A DNA stretch of 60,545 nt from an uncultured Eubacteriales bacterium (GCA_900314525.1 OMVN01000009.1:1-60545), one strand, 5' to 3'. Counted from the first letter of the stretch, positions 1 through 7,436 are shown. Notes: a model not told the origin generated them from the sequence alone. Program-made: numbers and translations.

Positions 1-47
1 TAAGAAAGTACTTTTTGAGCCAAACTCAAAGGAAGAGTAACGGATAA

Positions 48-81
48 AATGTACATTTTTATTTTCCACTTTTTGTACATT
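48..81. repeat. Short inverted repeat (AATGTACA/TGTACATT)
   Basis: Two perfect 8-base arms at 48-55 and 74-81 flank an 18-base AT-rich spacer. The repeat lies just past the stop of the minus-strand gene ending at 95. It could be a weak terminator stem or an operator; the arms are AT-rich and no clean T-run follows on the minus strand, so the role is undecided. Confidence 0.35.
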
Positions 82-94
82 CATATATTGACAT

Positions 95-409
95 TTACAC
101 CGCCTGACGCTGCTTAGCAATATCTTCATGGGCAGTAACCCAAGTCAAATATCTGTTATGAGCGGAATCATTTTTATCATATTTCGGCTGCATTTTTCTT
201 GGAAAAAGCTCAACTATTATCCAATTAAATGCCATTCTATCCCCGGCACCTCTTTTGTAATATGTATTAAGAGAAATCACATCAACCCATTTACCCTTTG
301 TATCAATGGAATTGACGATATCTCTAACAATAAAAACTGCTGCCGATTCTCCGCTTTCAATGTAGCTTATATATTCGGCATCATGTTTCCAGTCTTTCAT
401 TTCTGGCAT
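95..409 (-). CDS. Hypothetical protein, 104 aa
   Basis: I do not recognise a family. It is a soluble, mixed-charge protein with several Trp and Tyr residues and no signal peptide or membrane segment. The ATG is preceded by a strong AGGAGG at about 7 bases, so the gene looks real and expressed. It follows the 147-aa gene (421-864) by 11 bases in the same direction, so the two, with the HTH gene before them, probably form one transcript inside the accessory region. Confidence 0.6.
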   Translation of the reverse strand: MPEMKDWKHDAEYISYIESGESAAVFIVRDIVNSIDTKGKWVDVISLNTYYKRGAGDRMAFNWIIVELFPRKMQPKYDKNDSAHNRYLTWVTAHEDIAKQRQAV

Positions 410-420
410 GCAAACACCTC

Positions 421-864
421 CTATGCCTTTGTTATTAATTTCCTCCCCATATCCATTAAAGGTTTTCTGTACTTATAAACGAGACCACTTACAATCGCCA
501 CAGAACCTAAAATCTTTAAGTTATGATTTCTATGCGCTTCCTGCTGCTTCTCATAAAAGGTCTTGTTCTCCGTATCCTTAGCGTATCGCTCTTTATCCAT
601 CTCCGCCATACGTTTTCTTATGGCTTCTCTTTCTTCAGCAGTTTCAGCCTTTTCCATATTCATCTTCAAGATCTCATACTCTGTGCTATCCGCTTCTCTT
701 AGTTTTTCCATATAACCATCATTTGATTCCACTATGGTCGTGTCGAATTTAGAAGCATCCTGCATAGCATTAAGCGCAGTGTCTTTATAAACATGCACTT
801 TTCTCATATGTTCTTCGCTCTTATTAAAACGACGTTTTGAAACTGCCTTTGTACTATTTGACAT
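421..864 (-). CDS. Hypothetical charged protein with C-terminal membrane segment
   Basis: 147 aa, unrecognised. The first ~110 residues are very rich in Lys, Glu, Met and Ala and read as an alpha-helical, probably coiled-coil region. Near the C-terminus a hydrophobic stretch (about 117-130) is followed by basic residues, suggesting a tail anchor with a cytoplasmic N-terminal part. The ATG overlaps the stop of the upstream HTH gene (TAATG) and uses an AGGAGG inside that gene's end, so the two are translationally coupled and probably act together. Confidence 0.65.
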   Translation of the reverse strand: MSNSTKAVSKRRFNKSEEHMRKVHVYKDTALNAMQDASKFDTTIVESNDGYMEKLREADSTEYEILKMNMEKAETAEEREAIRKRMAEMDKERYAKDTENKTFYEKQQEAHRNHNLKILGSVAIVSGLVYKYRKPLMDMGRKLITKA

Positions 865-1361
865 TATTCTTCCTCCTCATTCGCTAATTGGCCTAAAACA
901 AAATTACATTCTGTTATCTGCTGCTGGTCTGCTGTTATTTCACGTTGCAACTGCTCTATGGTAGACAGCTTCTGGTTTATGGACTGATTTCGTCTTTCAA
1001 TTTCTTCCTGAAGATATCTTGTAACATCCTCCTTTGAAAAGGACTCATCCCCCGTCTCCTTTGCCTTTTTAGCTGCTGCCAGGTACGTAGCTGCGATACC
1101 ACCCACAACCGGAACAGCCGCAACAGGCATCATCATAGCTGCACCTACCAAGCCACCAGCCATACCAGCATATTTAGGCGAACTCTTAAGAAACTTATTT
1201 AAATCACATTCTGTAACCACGTGGCCATCTTTCCTAGATGCCTTTTCTGCATACAGCTTTCCACTTCGAATCCAGCGTCGTACAGTTTCTGGCTGAGTAT
1301 TAAGCATTTCTGCAATTTGTTTTACATTATAAGTATCCACTGAGTGCACCTCTCTTTCCAT
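864..1361 (-). CDS. Excisionase/MerR-type HTH protein with hydrophobic segment and coiled coil
   Basis: 165 aa. Residues ~10-55 form a MerR/excisionase-like winged HTH (VKQIAEMLNTQPETVRRW, then a wing). Residues ~65-92 are Gly/Ala/Met/Val-rich and hydrophobic, probably membrane-associated. The rest is a charged coiled coil rich in Gln and Glu. A DNA-binding head on a membrane anchor is unlike a plain excisionase. A GTG at 1340 (residue 8) has the better SD (GAGAGG, 8-base spacing) and may be the true start. Its stop overlaps the next gene's ATG. It may regulate the element or tether DNA to the membrane. Confidence 0.7.
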   Translation of the reverse strand: MEREVHSVDTYNVKQIAEMLNTQPETVRRWIRSGKLYAEKASRKDGHVVTECDLNKFLKSSPKYAGMAGGLVGAAMMMPVAAVPVVGGIAATYLAAAKKAKETGDESFSKEDVTRYLQEEIERRNQSINQKLSTIEQLQREITADQQQITECNFVLGQLANEEEE

Positions 1362-1412
1362 ATCTCTGGAATTATAATATCACCTTTATACACATTTTGT
1401 AATATAAATGTT

Positions 1413-1434
1413 GTATTAAAGTAGTATTAAAGTT
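1413..1434. repeat. Tandem 11-bp direct repeat upstream of the HTH gene
   Basis: GTATTAAAGTA is followed directly by GTATTAAAGTT. The pair lies 50-75 bases upstream of the 864-1361 gene, one helical turn apart, which fits two adjacent protein-binding half-sites on one DNA face. The autoregulator role is inference. Confidence 0.4.
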
Positions 1435-1473
1435 AAAAACCGGTAAGCAAACCACTCTCAGTTCACCTACCGG
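1435..1473 (-). terminator. Rho-independent terminator (copy A of a duplicated hairpin)
   Basis: On the minus strand the stem CCGGTA/TACCGG extends inward by wobble and Watson-Crick pairs to a six-base loop and is followed by TTTTT. It starts 6 bases after the stop of the 1479-1892 gene. It is nearly identical to the hairpin at 2902-2943. Confidence 0.8.
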
Positions 1474-1478
1474 CCCGT

Positions 1479-1892
1479 TTATTTTTCAAACCTATCTTGT
1501 ATGTAACACGCATGACAACAATATTTTCTTTCTTTATTACCATACGATACAAACTGTTTTCCACAGTTTCTACAAACAATATTATAATTTGCTTCCTTCT
1601 TAATAAGATACTGATGTGTATTCCACCACTTCATTCGACACTTATCAGAGCAAAATTTCTTGAATTTTCTTTTAGGCGGTTGTATTACCACTTCTCCGCA
1701 TTCCTGACAATAATGCAAATTCGCAGCCCGTACAACCAATTTACTTTTATCGATTTCTTTACTAGACAATCCATGCCTTTTACAATGCGTTTTTATAGTA
1801 TTTACTGAAAGTCCTAGTTTATCGGCTATGACCGAATAACTATATCCAGCATGACGTAAATTTGCTATTTGTTCTTTTTGCTTATCAGTCAC
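1479..1892 (-). CDS. HTH (sigma-region-4-like) protein with two zinc-finger motifs
   Basis: 137 aa from a GTG start at 1892, chosen because AAGGAGGAGAGCG lies just before it; an upstream GTG at 1925 has no such site. Residues ~1-40 are an HTH of the sigma-region-4/resolvase kind (YSVIADKLGLSVNTIKTHCK). Two four-cysteine clusters follow (CxECG...FCSDKC and CRNCG...YCCHAC), typical of treble-clef zinc fingers. GTGACTGA makes its start overlap the stop of the upstream sigma-like gene, so translation is coupled. It probably supplies the promoter-recognising half that the upstream protein lacks (inference). Confidence 0.75.
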   Translation of the reverse strand: MTDKQKEQIANLRHAGYSYSVIADKLGLSVNTIKTHCKRHGLSSKEIDKSKLVVRAANLHYCQECGEVVIQPPKRKFKKFCSDKCRMKWWNTHQYLIKKEANYNIVCRNCGKQFVSYGNKERKYCCHACYIQDRFEK

Positions 1893-2769
1893 CGCTCTCC
1901 TCCTTTTTACCTTTCTTTCGCTCACGCTTTTTCTTCTCTTTAGCTTTCACTTCATCTAAATGTTCCTCGCGATATTTTCTTACCCGTTCTTTTATTTCCT
2001 CCTTATGCTCTTGGTAATATGCCTTTGCTCTTTTACTTTGTTCCTCTTTATGATCTTCGTAATACTGCTTTTTTCGTTGCTTTACTTTATCGCTATTCTC
2101 CTCAGCGTACTTCTTTTGGTATGCTTTGATTTCCTCCTTATGTTTTAAATAATACTCATGCTTTTTTGCAGCAAGACTTTCTCTATTTTCCTCTCGCCAC
2201 TTCCTATGCCTTTCAGCATTTTTCTTCTTAACCTCAGGTCTTTGCCTCAATTCTGCCAGTCTTTCTTTATGCTTAGCACGATATCGTCTACTACATTCAC
2301 GAATTTTCTCCCGATGTTCCTCAGCATACTTTTTATCAGCAAGTCTCTTTTTTTCTTTGATCTTCTGTATATACTCTTCATACGCGACAAGCCTGCCAAT
2401 ATTATAGCTATCCCCTTCGCATTCCCAGGTAACAGCAATCCTTACATCATTTAATACAAACTTCTTAAACTCAGTAGCATATGCATTCTTTAAGGAAACT
2501 ATAAAATAATTAGTAAAATTATCGATTATACTTGGCTCCACAGCAGCTCTTTTTAGAACTCGCCAAAGAGTAATAAACCCAATTTGACAAAAATCTTCTT
2601 TTTCATAGTGTGGCAGATGTTTAAGATACGGTTGCATGTATGTATACATTAAAGGTTTCACAACATAAAAAAGCTCATATAGTGAATCACCATCATTTGG
2701 ATCTGCAATACATGCTTTTATTAGTTTCTCGCGTTTTTTGTATAGCTCAGGATCTAACAAATCGACCAC
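1885..2769 (-). CDS. Sigma-70 region-2-like protein with long charged repeat tail
   Basis: 294 aa. Residues ~30-125 resemble sigma-70 region 2: a helical core, the acidic YEKEDFCQIGFITLW segment typical of region 2.2, and an aromatic/basic segment after it. No region 4 is present. From ~135 on, about 155 residues are a Lys/Arg/Glu/Tyr tail with ~13-residue repeats built on YYxxHKEEIK, predicted to be one long helix able to bind nucleic acid. The next gene starts within its last codons and carries an HTH, suggesting a two-subunit sigma. Similar proteins occur on clostridial integrative elements. Confidence 0.7.
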   Translation of the reverse strand: MVDLLDPELYKKREKLIKACIADPNDGDSLYELFYVVKPLMYTYMQPYLKHLPHYEKEDFCQIGFITLWRVLKRAAVEPSIIDNFTNYFIVSLKNAYATEFKKFVLNDVRIAVTWECEGDSYNIGRLVAYEEYIQKIKEKKRLADKKYAEEHREKIRECSRRYRAKHKERLAELRQRPEVKKKNAERHRKWREENRESLAAKKHEYYLKHKEEIKAYQKKYAEENSDKVKQRKKQYYEDHKEEQSKRAKAYYQEHKEEIKERVRKYREEHLDEVKAKEKKKRERKKGKKEESGD

Positions 2770-2901
2770 TTCCTTTCATAATTCTCCAGACCAAGTTTGT
2801 TCTCCCTCCTTTCATATCCTTTCGTTATCTGGTTTTCTCTTAGTCCGGGCATTATACTATTGACCATATATTGAACACATAGCAAGCATTATTTCTAACG
2901 C

Positions 2902-2943
2902 AAAAAAGCCGGTAAGCAAACCACTCTCGGTTCACCTACCGGC
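2902..2943 (-). terminator. Rho-independent terminator (copy B of a duplicated hairpin)
   Basis: Minus strand: GCCGGTAG pairs with TTACCGGC, a further seven pairs (some G-U) lead to loop GAGAGT, and TTTTTT follows. It starts 17 bases after the stop of the recombinase-tail gene. It differs from the copy at 1435-1473 mainly by one base in the loop region. Confidence 0.85.
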
Positions 2944-2959
2944 CATTTAACTATATCTC

Positions 2960-3646
2960 TTATTCGGTTGCTACTTCAAACTCTGTTCCGTCATAAAACT
3001 TTATCTGCAGCCTGCCATCTTCGTACACAGTAATGTGGTCCATTACTGCCATCATAAGCGCTGAATCAAACTCCTCAATTACTCCCGCTGCTGCATGCTT
3101 CATTACCAGCTTTGTTTTATATCTTAGCAGAACATCATCACCCTTGATATTCTCTTGCCAGCGTTCCTGGTAATCAGCCTGGTGCTCGACTATCTCATTC
3201 CAACCCATAACAAACAGCTTAGTGAAGGTTTCATCGGTAACATATCTATTACTGCAAACCTTATGACCATCTGCCTTATTGCAGGAACCGCAGCGCCACT
3301 TGGTTATCTTAGTACCGGCTCTGGTCGTGTACTTTACTCTGGAATAAATATTTCCGCAATTCCCGCAAATCTTAGTCGGTAAAATGTAAGTACCACCCAT
3401 TCGTCTCCACCACTCACCGACAACTAGCTCAGATAACTTTGTATATAATTTTTCTTTTTTACCTTGATCTTTATAAGTATCCGGAATAAAACAACCTATC
3501 ATTACTTCGATAAAATCATCATTTGATAACAAGGTAATAGCATTTTTTGTTTCCTCAACAATCTTCTGTGTTTTTACTCTTGGCGTTTCCTCAGTTATTT
3601 TACCATCCACAATATTTTTTATATAAAATACATTTTTATCTTTCAT
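2960..3646 (-). CDS. Serine-recombinase C-terminal (zinc beta-ribbon) protein lacking the catalytic domain
   Basis: 228 aa from ATG 3646 (AAGG at 7 bases; the ATG at 3652 is too close to the SD). Residues ~90-130 hold CGNCG...WRCGSCN...C, a recombinase zinc beta-ribbon. The C-terminus, with a conserved helix and then a VYEDGRLQIKFYDGTEFEV strand pair, matches the end of large serine recombinases. The N-terminal ~85 residues do not contain the catalytic Ser motif or resolvase fold I would expect. It may be a truncated recombinase or a DNA-binding accessory factor. It follows the nuclease-like genes in the same direction and ends at its own terminator. Confidence 0.6.
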   Translation of the reverse strand: MKDKNVFYIKNIVDGKITEETPRVKTQKIVEETKNAITLLSNDDFIEVMIGCFIPDTYKDQGKKEKLYTKLSELVVGEWWRRMGGTYILPTKICGNCGNIYSRVKYTTRAGTKITKWRCGSCNKADGHKVCSNRYVTDETFTKLFVMGWNEIVEHQADYQERWQENIKGDDVLLRYKTKLVMKHAAAGVIEEFDSALMMAVMDHITVYEDGRLQIKFYDGTEFEVATE

Positions 3647-3712
3647 CAGCATACCTTCTTTCTTTTCGTACTCTACACAATTATATATTATATGATGTAC
3701 TCCAAAACGAAC

Positions 3713-4255
3713 TTACAGCATTTGAACTAAATAGAATTTCATCTTTCCGCCTGCTCTCCAGTAAATATCATAAGAACCATTTACCGTTAGCTGCTCATCC
3801 TTTTTACCAGTTGGTTTGCATATCAAACCATGCACTGGTTTGCCTCCTCTGAAGAAAGCATATATCCCATCCTGCTTCTGGCCCGAATAAAAGTTCTTAT
3901 CTTCAACAAGAGTTAAACAGTAAGCTGCATTAAAACCGGCATCCTTCATTTCCTCCATGAATTTTATGTCCTTTACAAAAGAAAACATCTGCTCAGGATA
4001 TTGGCCATTGAGAGGATACTTCAGCTCTATTGCATATCTCTCTGTGTCGTTGTAAACCACAATGTCTATTTCATGTTTAATAGTTCCCTGGATTCCAAAG
4101 AACTTAGTATTTCTTTCAAATTGAACCTTATAACCCGTTAAGTTTGCACGTAGAAAAATTCCCAATTCATGCTGCAAGCTAAACTCGTTATAAACCTCCA
4201 CTTCACCGTTCCCTACTAAGACCATGAAGTTCTCTAATAGTTTTTGTATATTCAT
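3713..4255 (-). CDS. PD-(D/E)XK nuclease-fold protein
   Basis: 180 aa. The segment EIDIVVYNDTERYAIELKYP contains Asp64 and Glu77-x-Lys79 on neighbouring strands, the classic PD-(D/E)XK metal-binding layout, with Glu30 in the preceding helix as a possible fourth ligand. The protein is soluble and has no DNA-binding domain I recognise. It starts 9 bases after the stop of the DUF4268 gene, so both are probably co-transcribed. A role in DNA cleavage or defence is inference; a pure protein-interaction fold is also possible. Confidence 0.65.
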   Translation of the reverse strand: MNIQKLLENFMVLVGNGEVEVYNEFSLQHELGIFLRANLTGYKVQFERNTKFFGIQGTIKHEIDIVVYNDTERYAIELKYPLNGQYPEQMFSFVKDIKFMEEMKDAGFNAAYCLTLVEDKNFYSGQKQDGIYAFFRGGKPVHGLICKPTGKKDEQLTVNGSYDIYWRAGGKMKFYLVQML

Positions 4256-4264
4256 ATTATCAGC

Positions 4265-5200
4265 CTACTTTACATACTTCTTAAACACCTTCACAAACAA
4301 CACAACCTTATCAATAATGTCATTCATTAAAGTATCATAGTTAGAATGGTCATCGAAATTCAGACCAGGAATGCGATACATTATCCTTGAAGCCTTTTTA
4401 TCATCAAGTCTCTGCCAATCAAGCTGTAATGCAAGTTCTGATTCAATTTTATCTTTGTTTACATACAACTGATCAAACATCTCTTTGTCATCATTAATAT
4501 ATAACTCAATACCAACACATCCATCCTTATTAACCAGCGTAATAGCAACATGAGCCGCACTTACCCCTATGGCTACATCATACCAATGGTCAGTAGTTGC
4601 TTTTCTAACATTGAAAGGTTTTCCTCGCTCTACCAATATCTCATTAAATCTAGTCCAGAAAACTAATCTTTCTGATTGTGATTTATTTAGCTCTCCGGAT
4701 CCTGTTTGTACTTTGGCATTCTTAATAAAGTCATTTGGCTTTTCAACCACTTCGAACTTTGGTGCGTACAAAGAGTCTCCAATTCTGTATGCATGTATTT
4801 CTATCAAAAAGAAATTAATATTCTTGTTGGTATTGTTATTAAGCCACTCAACAGCACTTCTATGTTCTTCACGAGCTTCCTTTACAATCCAAACAATTAC
4901 ATTAGCATTCAGACCAGATGCATAAGTAACTATTTTTCCAAGATGGTCGTGATTTGATGCTTCAAGCTGATTTTCAATAATAACCCTCTGGTTAGTAGTC
5001 TCATCACATGCCACCAAATCACATCTATAAGAGCCTACAAATACTTCCTTTTCAATATCAACAAGAGTCAGCCCTAACACCTCATTTAACAACTCAATAT
5101 TCTCATCCTTTGCAAGCCAGTTTGAAAAATCATATTGTTCATGACTCCACAATTTTCTTACATCAACTTCTTCAAGTCTTCCTAATTTAATCGTTGACAC
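4265..5200 (-). CDS. DUF4268 domain protein with nuclease-like N-terminus
   Basis: 311 aa. Residues ~30-110 form a PD-(D/E)XK-like region: SYRCDLVACDE (Asp61) followed by RVIIENQLEASNHDHLGK (Glu76, with Gln78 where Lys is usual). Residues ~165-311 are the DUF4268 domain, with alternating strands and helices after an SERLVFWTRFNEIL helix. Proteins of this kind occur alone or in phage- and element-associated loci, and their biochemical activity is not settled. It is the first gene of a pair with the 180-aa nuclease-fold gene. Upstream lies a structured inverted repeat and then the end of rlmD. Confidence 0.75.
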   Translation of the reverse strand: MSTIKLGRLEEVDVRKLWSHEQYDFSNWLAKDENIELLNEVLGLTLVDIEKEVFVGSYRCDLVACDETTNQRVIIENQLEASNHDHLGKIVTYASGLNANVIVWIVKEAREEHRSAVEWLNNNTNKNINFFLIEIHAYRIGDSLYAPKFEVVEKPNDFIKNAKVQTGSGELNKSQSERLVFWTRFNEILVERGKPFNVRKATTDHWYDVAIGVSAAHVAITLVNKDGCVGIELYINDDKEMFDQLYVNKDKIESELALQLDWQRLDDKKASRIMYRIPGLNFDDHSNYDTLMNDIIDKVVLFVKVFKKYVK

Positions 5201-5244
5201 TATTCCACCTTCTCTCTTTTTTTTATCACAGGCTCATCTTTAAC

Positions 5245-5331
5245 AGAGGGGTAGTATTATCCGCGCACAACTTCGGCACCTATACTATTCCGGCGCACAG
5301 GAGTTGCTCTCGCAAAGTTACTACCCCCTCT
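5245..5331. other. Structured inverted-repeat element, possible RNA structure
   Basis: Outer arms AGAGGGGTAGTA (5245-5256) and TACTACCCCCTCT (5319-5331) enclose ~62 bases that are more GC-rich than the surroundings. Read on the minus strand, the loop contains TTGC-GAGA-GCAA, a stem capped by a GNRA tetraloop, and a possible GCGCC/GGTGC stem, so a branched fold is plausible. It sits between the rlmD stop and the DUF4268 start. I could not match it to a known riboswitch. It may be a 5' leader, an element-end recombination site or a transfer-origin-like structure. Confidence 0.4.
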
Positions 5332-5416
5332 TACAAAATCAGAGTTCTATATACATTTTTCCCTGCTAAAAACACAGGTACATATTCTTCAAAAAATCCC
5401 GCTAACCCGCATAAAA

Positions 5417-6802
5417 TCAAGGTTTCTTTGATAGCAAGCAGACGGTTTCCACATGGTAAGTGCCAGGGAACATGTCAACTGCACATGCCTTCAATACCTT
5501 ATATCCCCTCTCCTGAAGAACAATAAGATCTCTTGCTAGAGATGTTGGCTTACATGAAATATAAACCATTCTTTCCACACCATAGTTTATTATTTTATCC
5601 AGAGCGTGAGGATTAATTCCATCTCTTGGGGGATCTAGAACAATTAAGTCTGGCTTATCTTCTATTTCATCTATGACTTTAAGAACATCACCTGCATAAA
5701 AATCACAATTCTCCAGACCATTCAAATCTGCATTTTCTTTAGCTGCATCTACTGCTTCTTCTATAATTTCAACACCTACTACTTTTTTTGCGACCTTTGC
5801 AAGCATCTGGGTGATTGTGCCTGTTCCACTGTAAAGATCAAATACAAGTTTATCCTTTGTCTCTCCTACATATTCTCTTGCTTTTTCATATAGTTTCTCT
5901 GCCCCAAGTGAATTTGTCTGGAAGAAAGAAAATAGTGAGATTTTGAATTTCAGGCCTAAGATTTCCTCATAAATATAATCCCTTCCATAAAGTATCTCTG
6001 TCTTGTCACTTCTAACCATATCTGCAAGTCCATCATTGTATATATGCATTATTCCGACTATATCACCAAGCAGATTTAATTCCAATAATCTGTCACAGAG
6101 AATCTTAAAGTCTACATCCATTGTAGTTGTGGTAACGATAGCTATTATAATTTCCCCTGTTCTTCTTGCTCTCCTTATGAGAACATGTCTTAAATATCCT
6201 TCCTTTGACATTTTGTGATAGTATGGTATATTCTGTGATTTAAAATATTCAAGTATAACATCAAGAATTCTATTGTAATCATCGTTTACTATTTTACATT
6301 CATTTGTATTTACTATGTCATAAAAACTTCCTTTTTTATGAAGGCCTAAACATAACTCTCCGCCCTTGTACTGATCACCAAATGAATATTCCATTTTATT
6401 TCTGTACTCTAGCTCTTCTGGACTACCTATAATTCCCTGAAAATCATAATCTTCCTTTATAACCTCATCGAGAATAGATTTAACCATATTTTTCTTCACT
6501 TCGAGCTGATTGCCATAGCTCATCGTCTGATATGTGCAGCCACCACATATTCCAAATTTAGGACATACTGGATTCTTGTCCTCATACTGAGATTTTTCCA
6601 GTATATCTATGACTCTTCCTTCGCACTTCTTTGATTTTTTCTTTGTTAAAAGGAATTTTATTTTCTGACCTAGTATACCACCTGGTATTGTAACCTTTGT
6701 TGTAATTACGCCATCTTCTCTTACCTCTTCATAATTTACTATTCCCTTATTTGGAAACTTCATTTCCTCTATTGTTCCTATATATTCCTGACCCTTTTTC
6801 AT
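5417..6802 (-). CDS. rlmD: 23S rRNA (uracil-C5)-methyltransferase, RlmD/RumA family
   Basis: 461 aa, full length. It transfers a methyl group from S-adenosylmethionine to C5 of a 23S rRNA uracil. An N-terminal TRAM-like region is followed by the [4Fe-4S] ligands Cys80, Cys86, Cys89 and Cys169 (Cx5Cx2C plus a distant Cys). The SAM-binding motif FDLYSGTGTI, the LDPPRDG motif and catalytic Cys417 (YISCKPTSL) are intact, as is the HVETV end. GGAG precedes the ATG. In other Firmicutes the 3' end of this gene is a known integration site, and here accessory DNA begins right after its stop. Confidence 0.93.
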   Translation of the reverse strand: MKKGQEYIGTIEEMKFPNKGIVNYEEVREDGVITTKVTIPGGILGQKIKFLLTKKKSKKCEGRVIDILEKSQYEDKNPVCPKFGICGGCTYQTMSYGNQLEVKKNMVKSILDEVIKEDYDFQGIIGSPEELEYRNKMEYSFGDQYKGGELCLGLHKKGSFYDIVNTNECKIVNDDYNRILDVILEYFKSQNIPYYHKMSKEGYLRHVLIRRARRTGEIIIAIVTTTTMDVDFKILCDRLLELNLLGDIVGIMHIYNDGLADMVRSDKTEILYGRDYIYEEILGLKFKISLFSFFQTNSLGAEKLYEKAREYVGETKDKLVFDLYSGTGTITQMLAKVAKKVVGVEIIEEAVDAAKENADLNGLENCDFYAGDVLKVIDEIEDKPDLIVLDPPRDGINPHALDKIINYGVERMVYISCKPTSLARDLIVLQERGYKVLKACAVDMFPGTYHVETVCLLSKKP

Positions 6803-6863
6803 GGTATTTCTCCGATCTTAAAATTAATTTTCCTACATTATATCGTATTTTTAGATATTTGGA

Positions 6864-6894
6864 AAGAAAAAGACAGGATGACTTTTCATCCTGC
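6864..6894 (-). terminator. Rho-independent terminator
   Basis: Minus strand: CAGGATGA/TCATCCTG stem with a four-base loop, then a run of T broken by one C. It ends transcription of the 6910-7365 gene before rlmD. Confidence 0.8.
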
Positions 6895-6909
6895 CTTATA
6901 TTAGAACTT

Positions 6910-7365
6910 TTACAATTCTAGTTTTTTACTTATTTCGTCTATTTTTTCTTTGCTCTTTTGCTTTTTATTTATGCTTGGCATAAATATGACTCTCAGTGCA
7001 AGTGCAGCACCACCAAAGATAAGAATTAATATAATTATAACACTATATAAACTTCCACCACTCCATACAAAATTCATACTTGAAATTATTCCAAGAATTA
7101 TAAATAATGTTCCAAGTATACAAATGAATTTGCCAGCGAAATTATCTGGAAAAATTATCCATGCCATAATTCCAATTATTAAAGGAATAAGTACAAGTCC
7201 TCCTGAGACGCCTCTTCCTCCAAACAATCCCCAGCTTCCAAACATACTTCCAAAAGATGTGTAAACGTGAACGCTAGTAAAGAATAAATACAATCCAACT
7301 CCGCACATCAGCATTCCTAAAAGTAATAATAACAGTTCTTTTCCTGCTTCATTTTTATCATTCAT
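6910..7365 (-). CDS. Four-helix membrane protein of unknown function
   Basis: 151 aa with four hydrophobic segments (about 8-28, 54-72, 80-97 and 104-126), a Gly-rich loop between the first two, and a Lys/Glu-rich cytoplasmic tail. A GGAGG lies 7 bases before the ATG. It has its own terminators on both sides, so it is probably monocistronic. I see no catalytic or transport motif. Confidence 0.7.
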   Translation of the reverse strand: MNDKNEAGKELLLLLLGMLMCGVGLYLFFTSVHVYTSFGSMFGSWGLFGGRGVSGGLVLIPLIIGIMAWIIFPDNFAGKFICILGTLFIILGIISSMNFVWSGGSLYSVIIILILIFGGAALALRVIFMPSINKKQKSKEKIDEISKKLEL

Positions 7366-7436
7366 AACAGTTCCTCCTTATATACAATTTTGTCAAGTCG
7401 CCTTATGTATTGTATACTATCATATTTATTATCAAA

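Noticed and set aside
3713-5200. Toxin-antitoxin reading of the two nuclease-like genes
   Set aside because: Both proteins are too large and nuclease-like; neither resembles an antitoxin.
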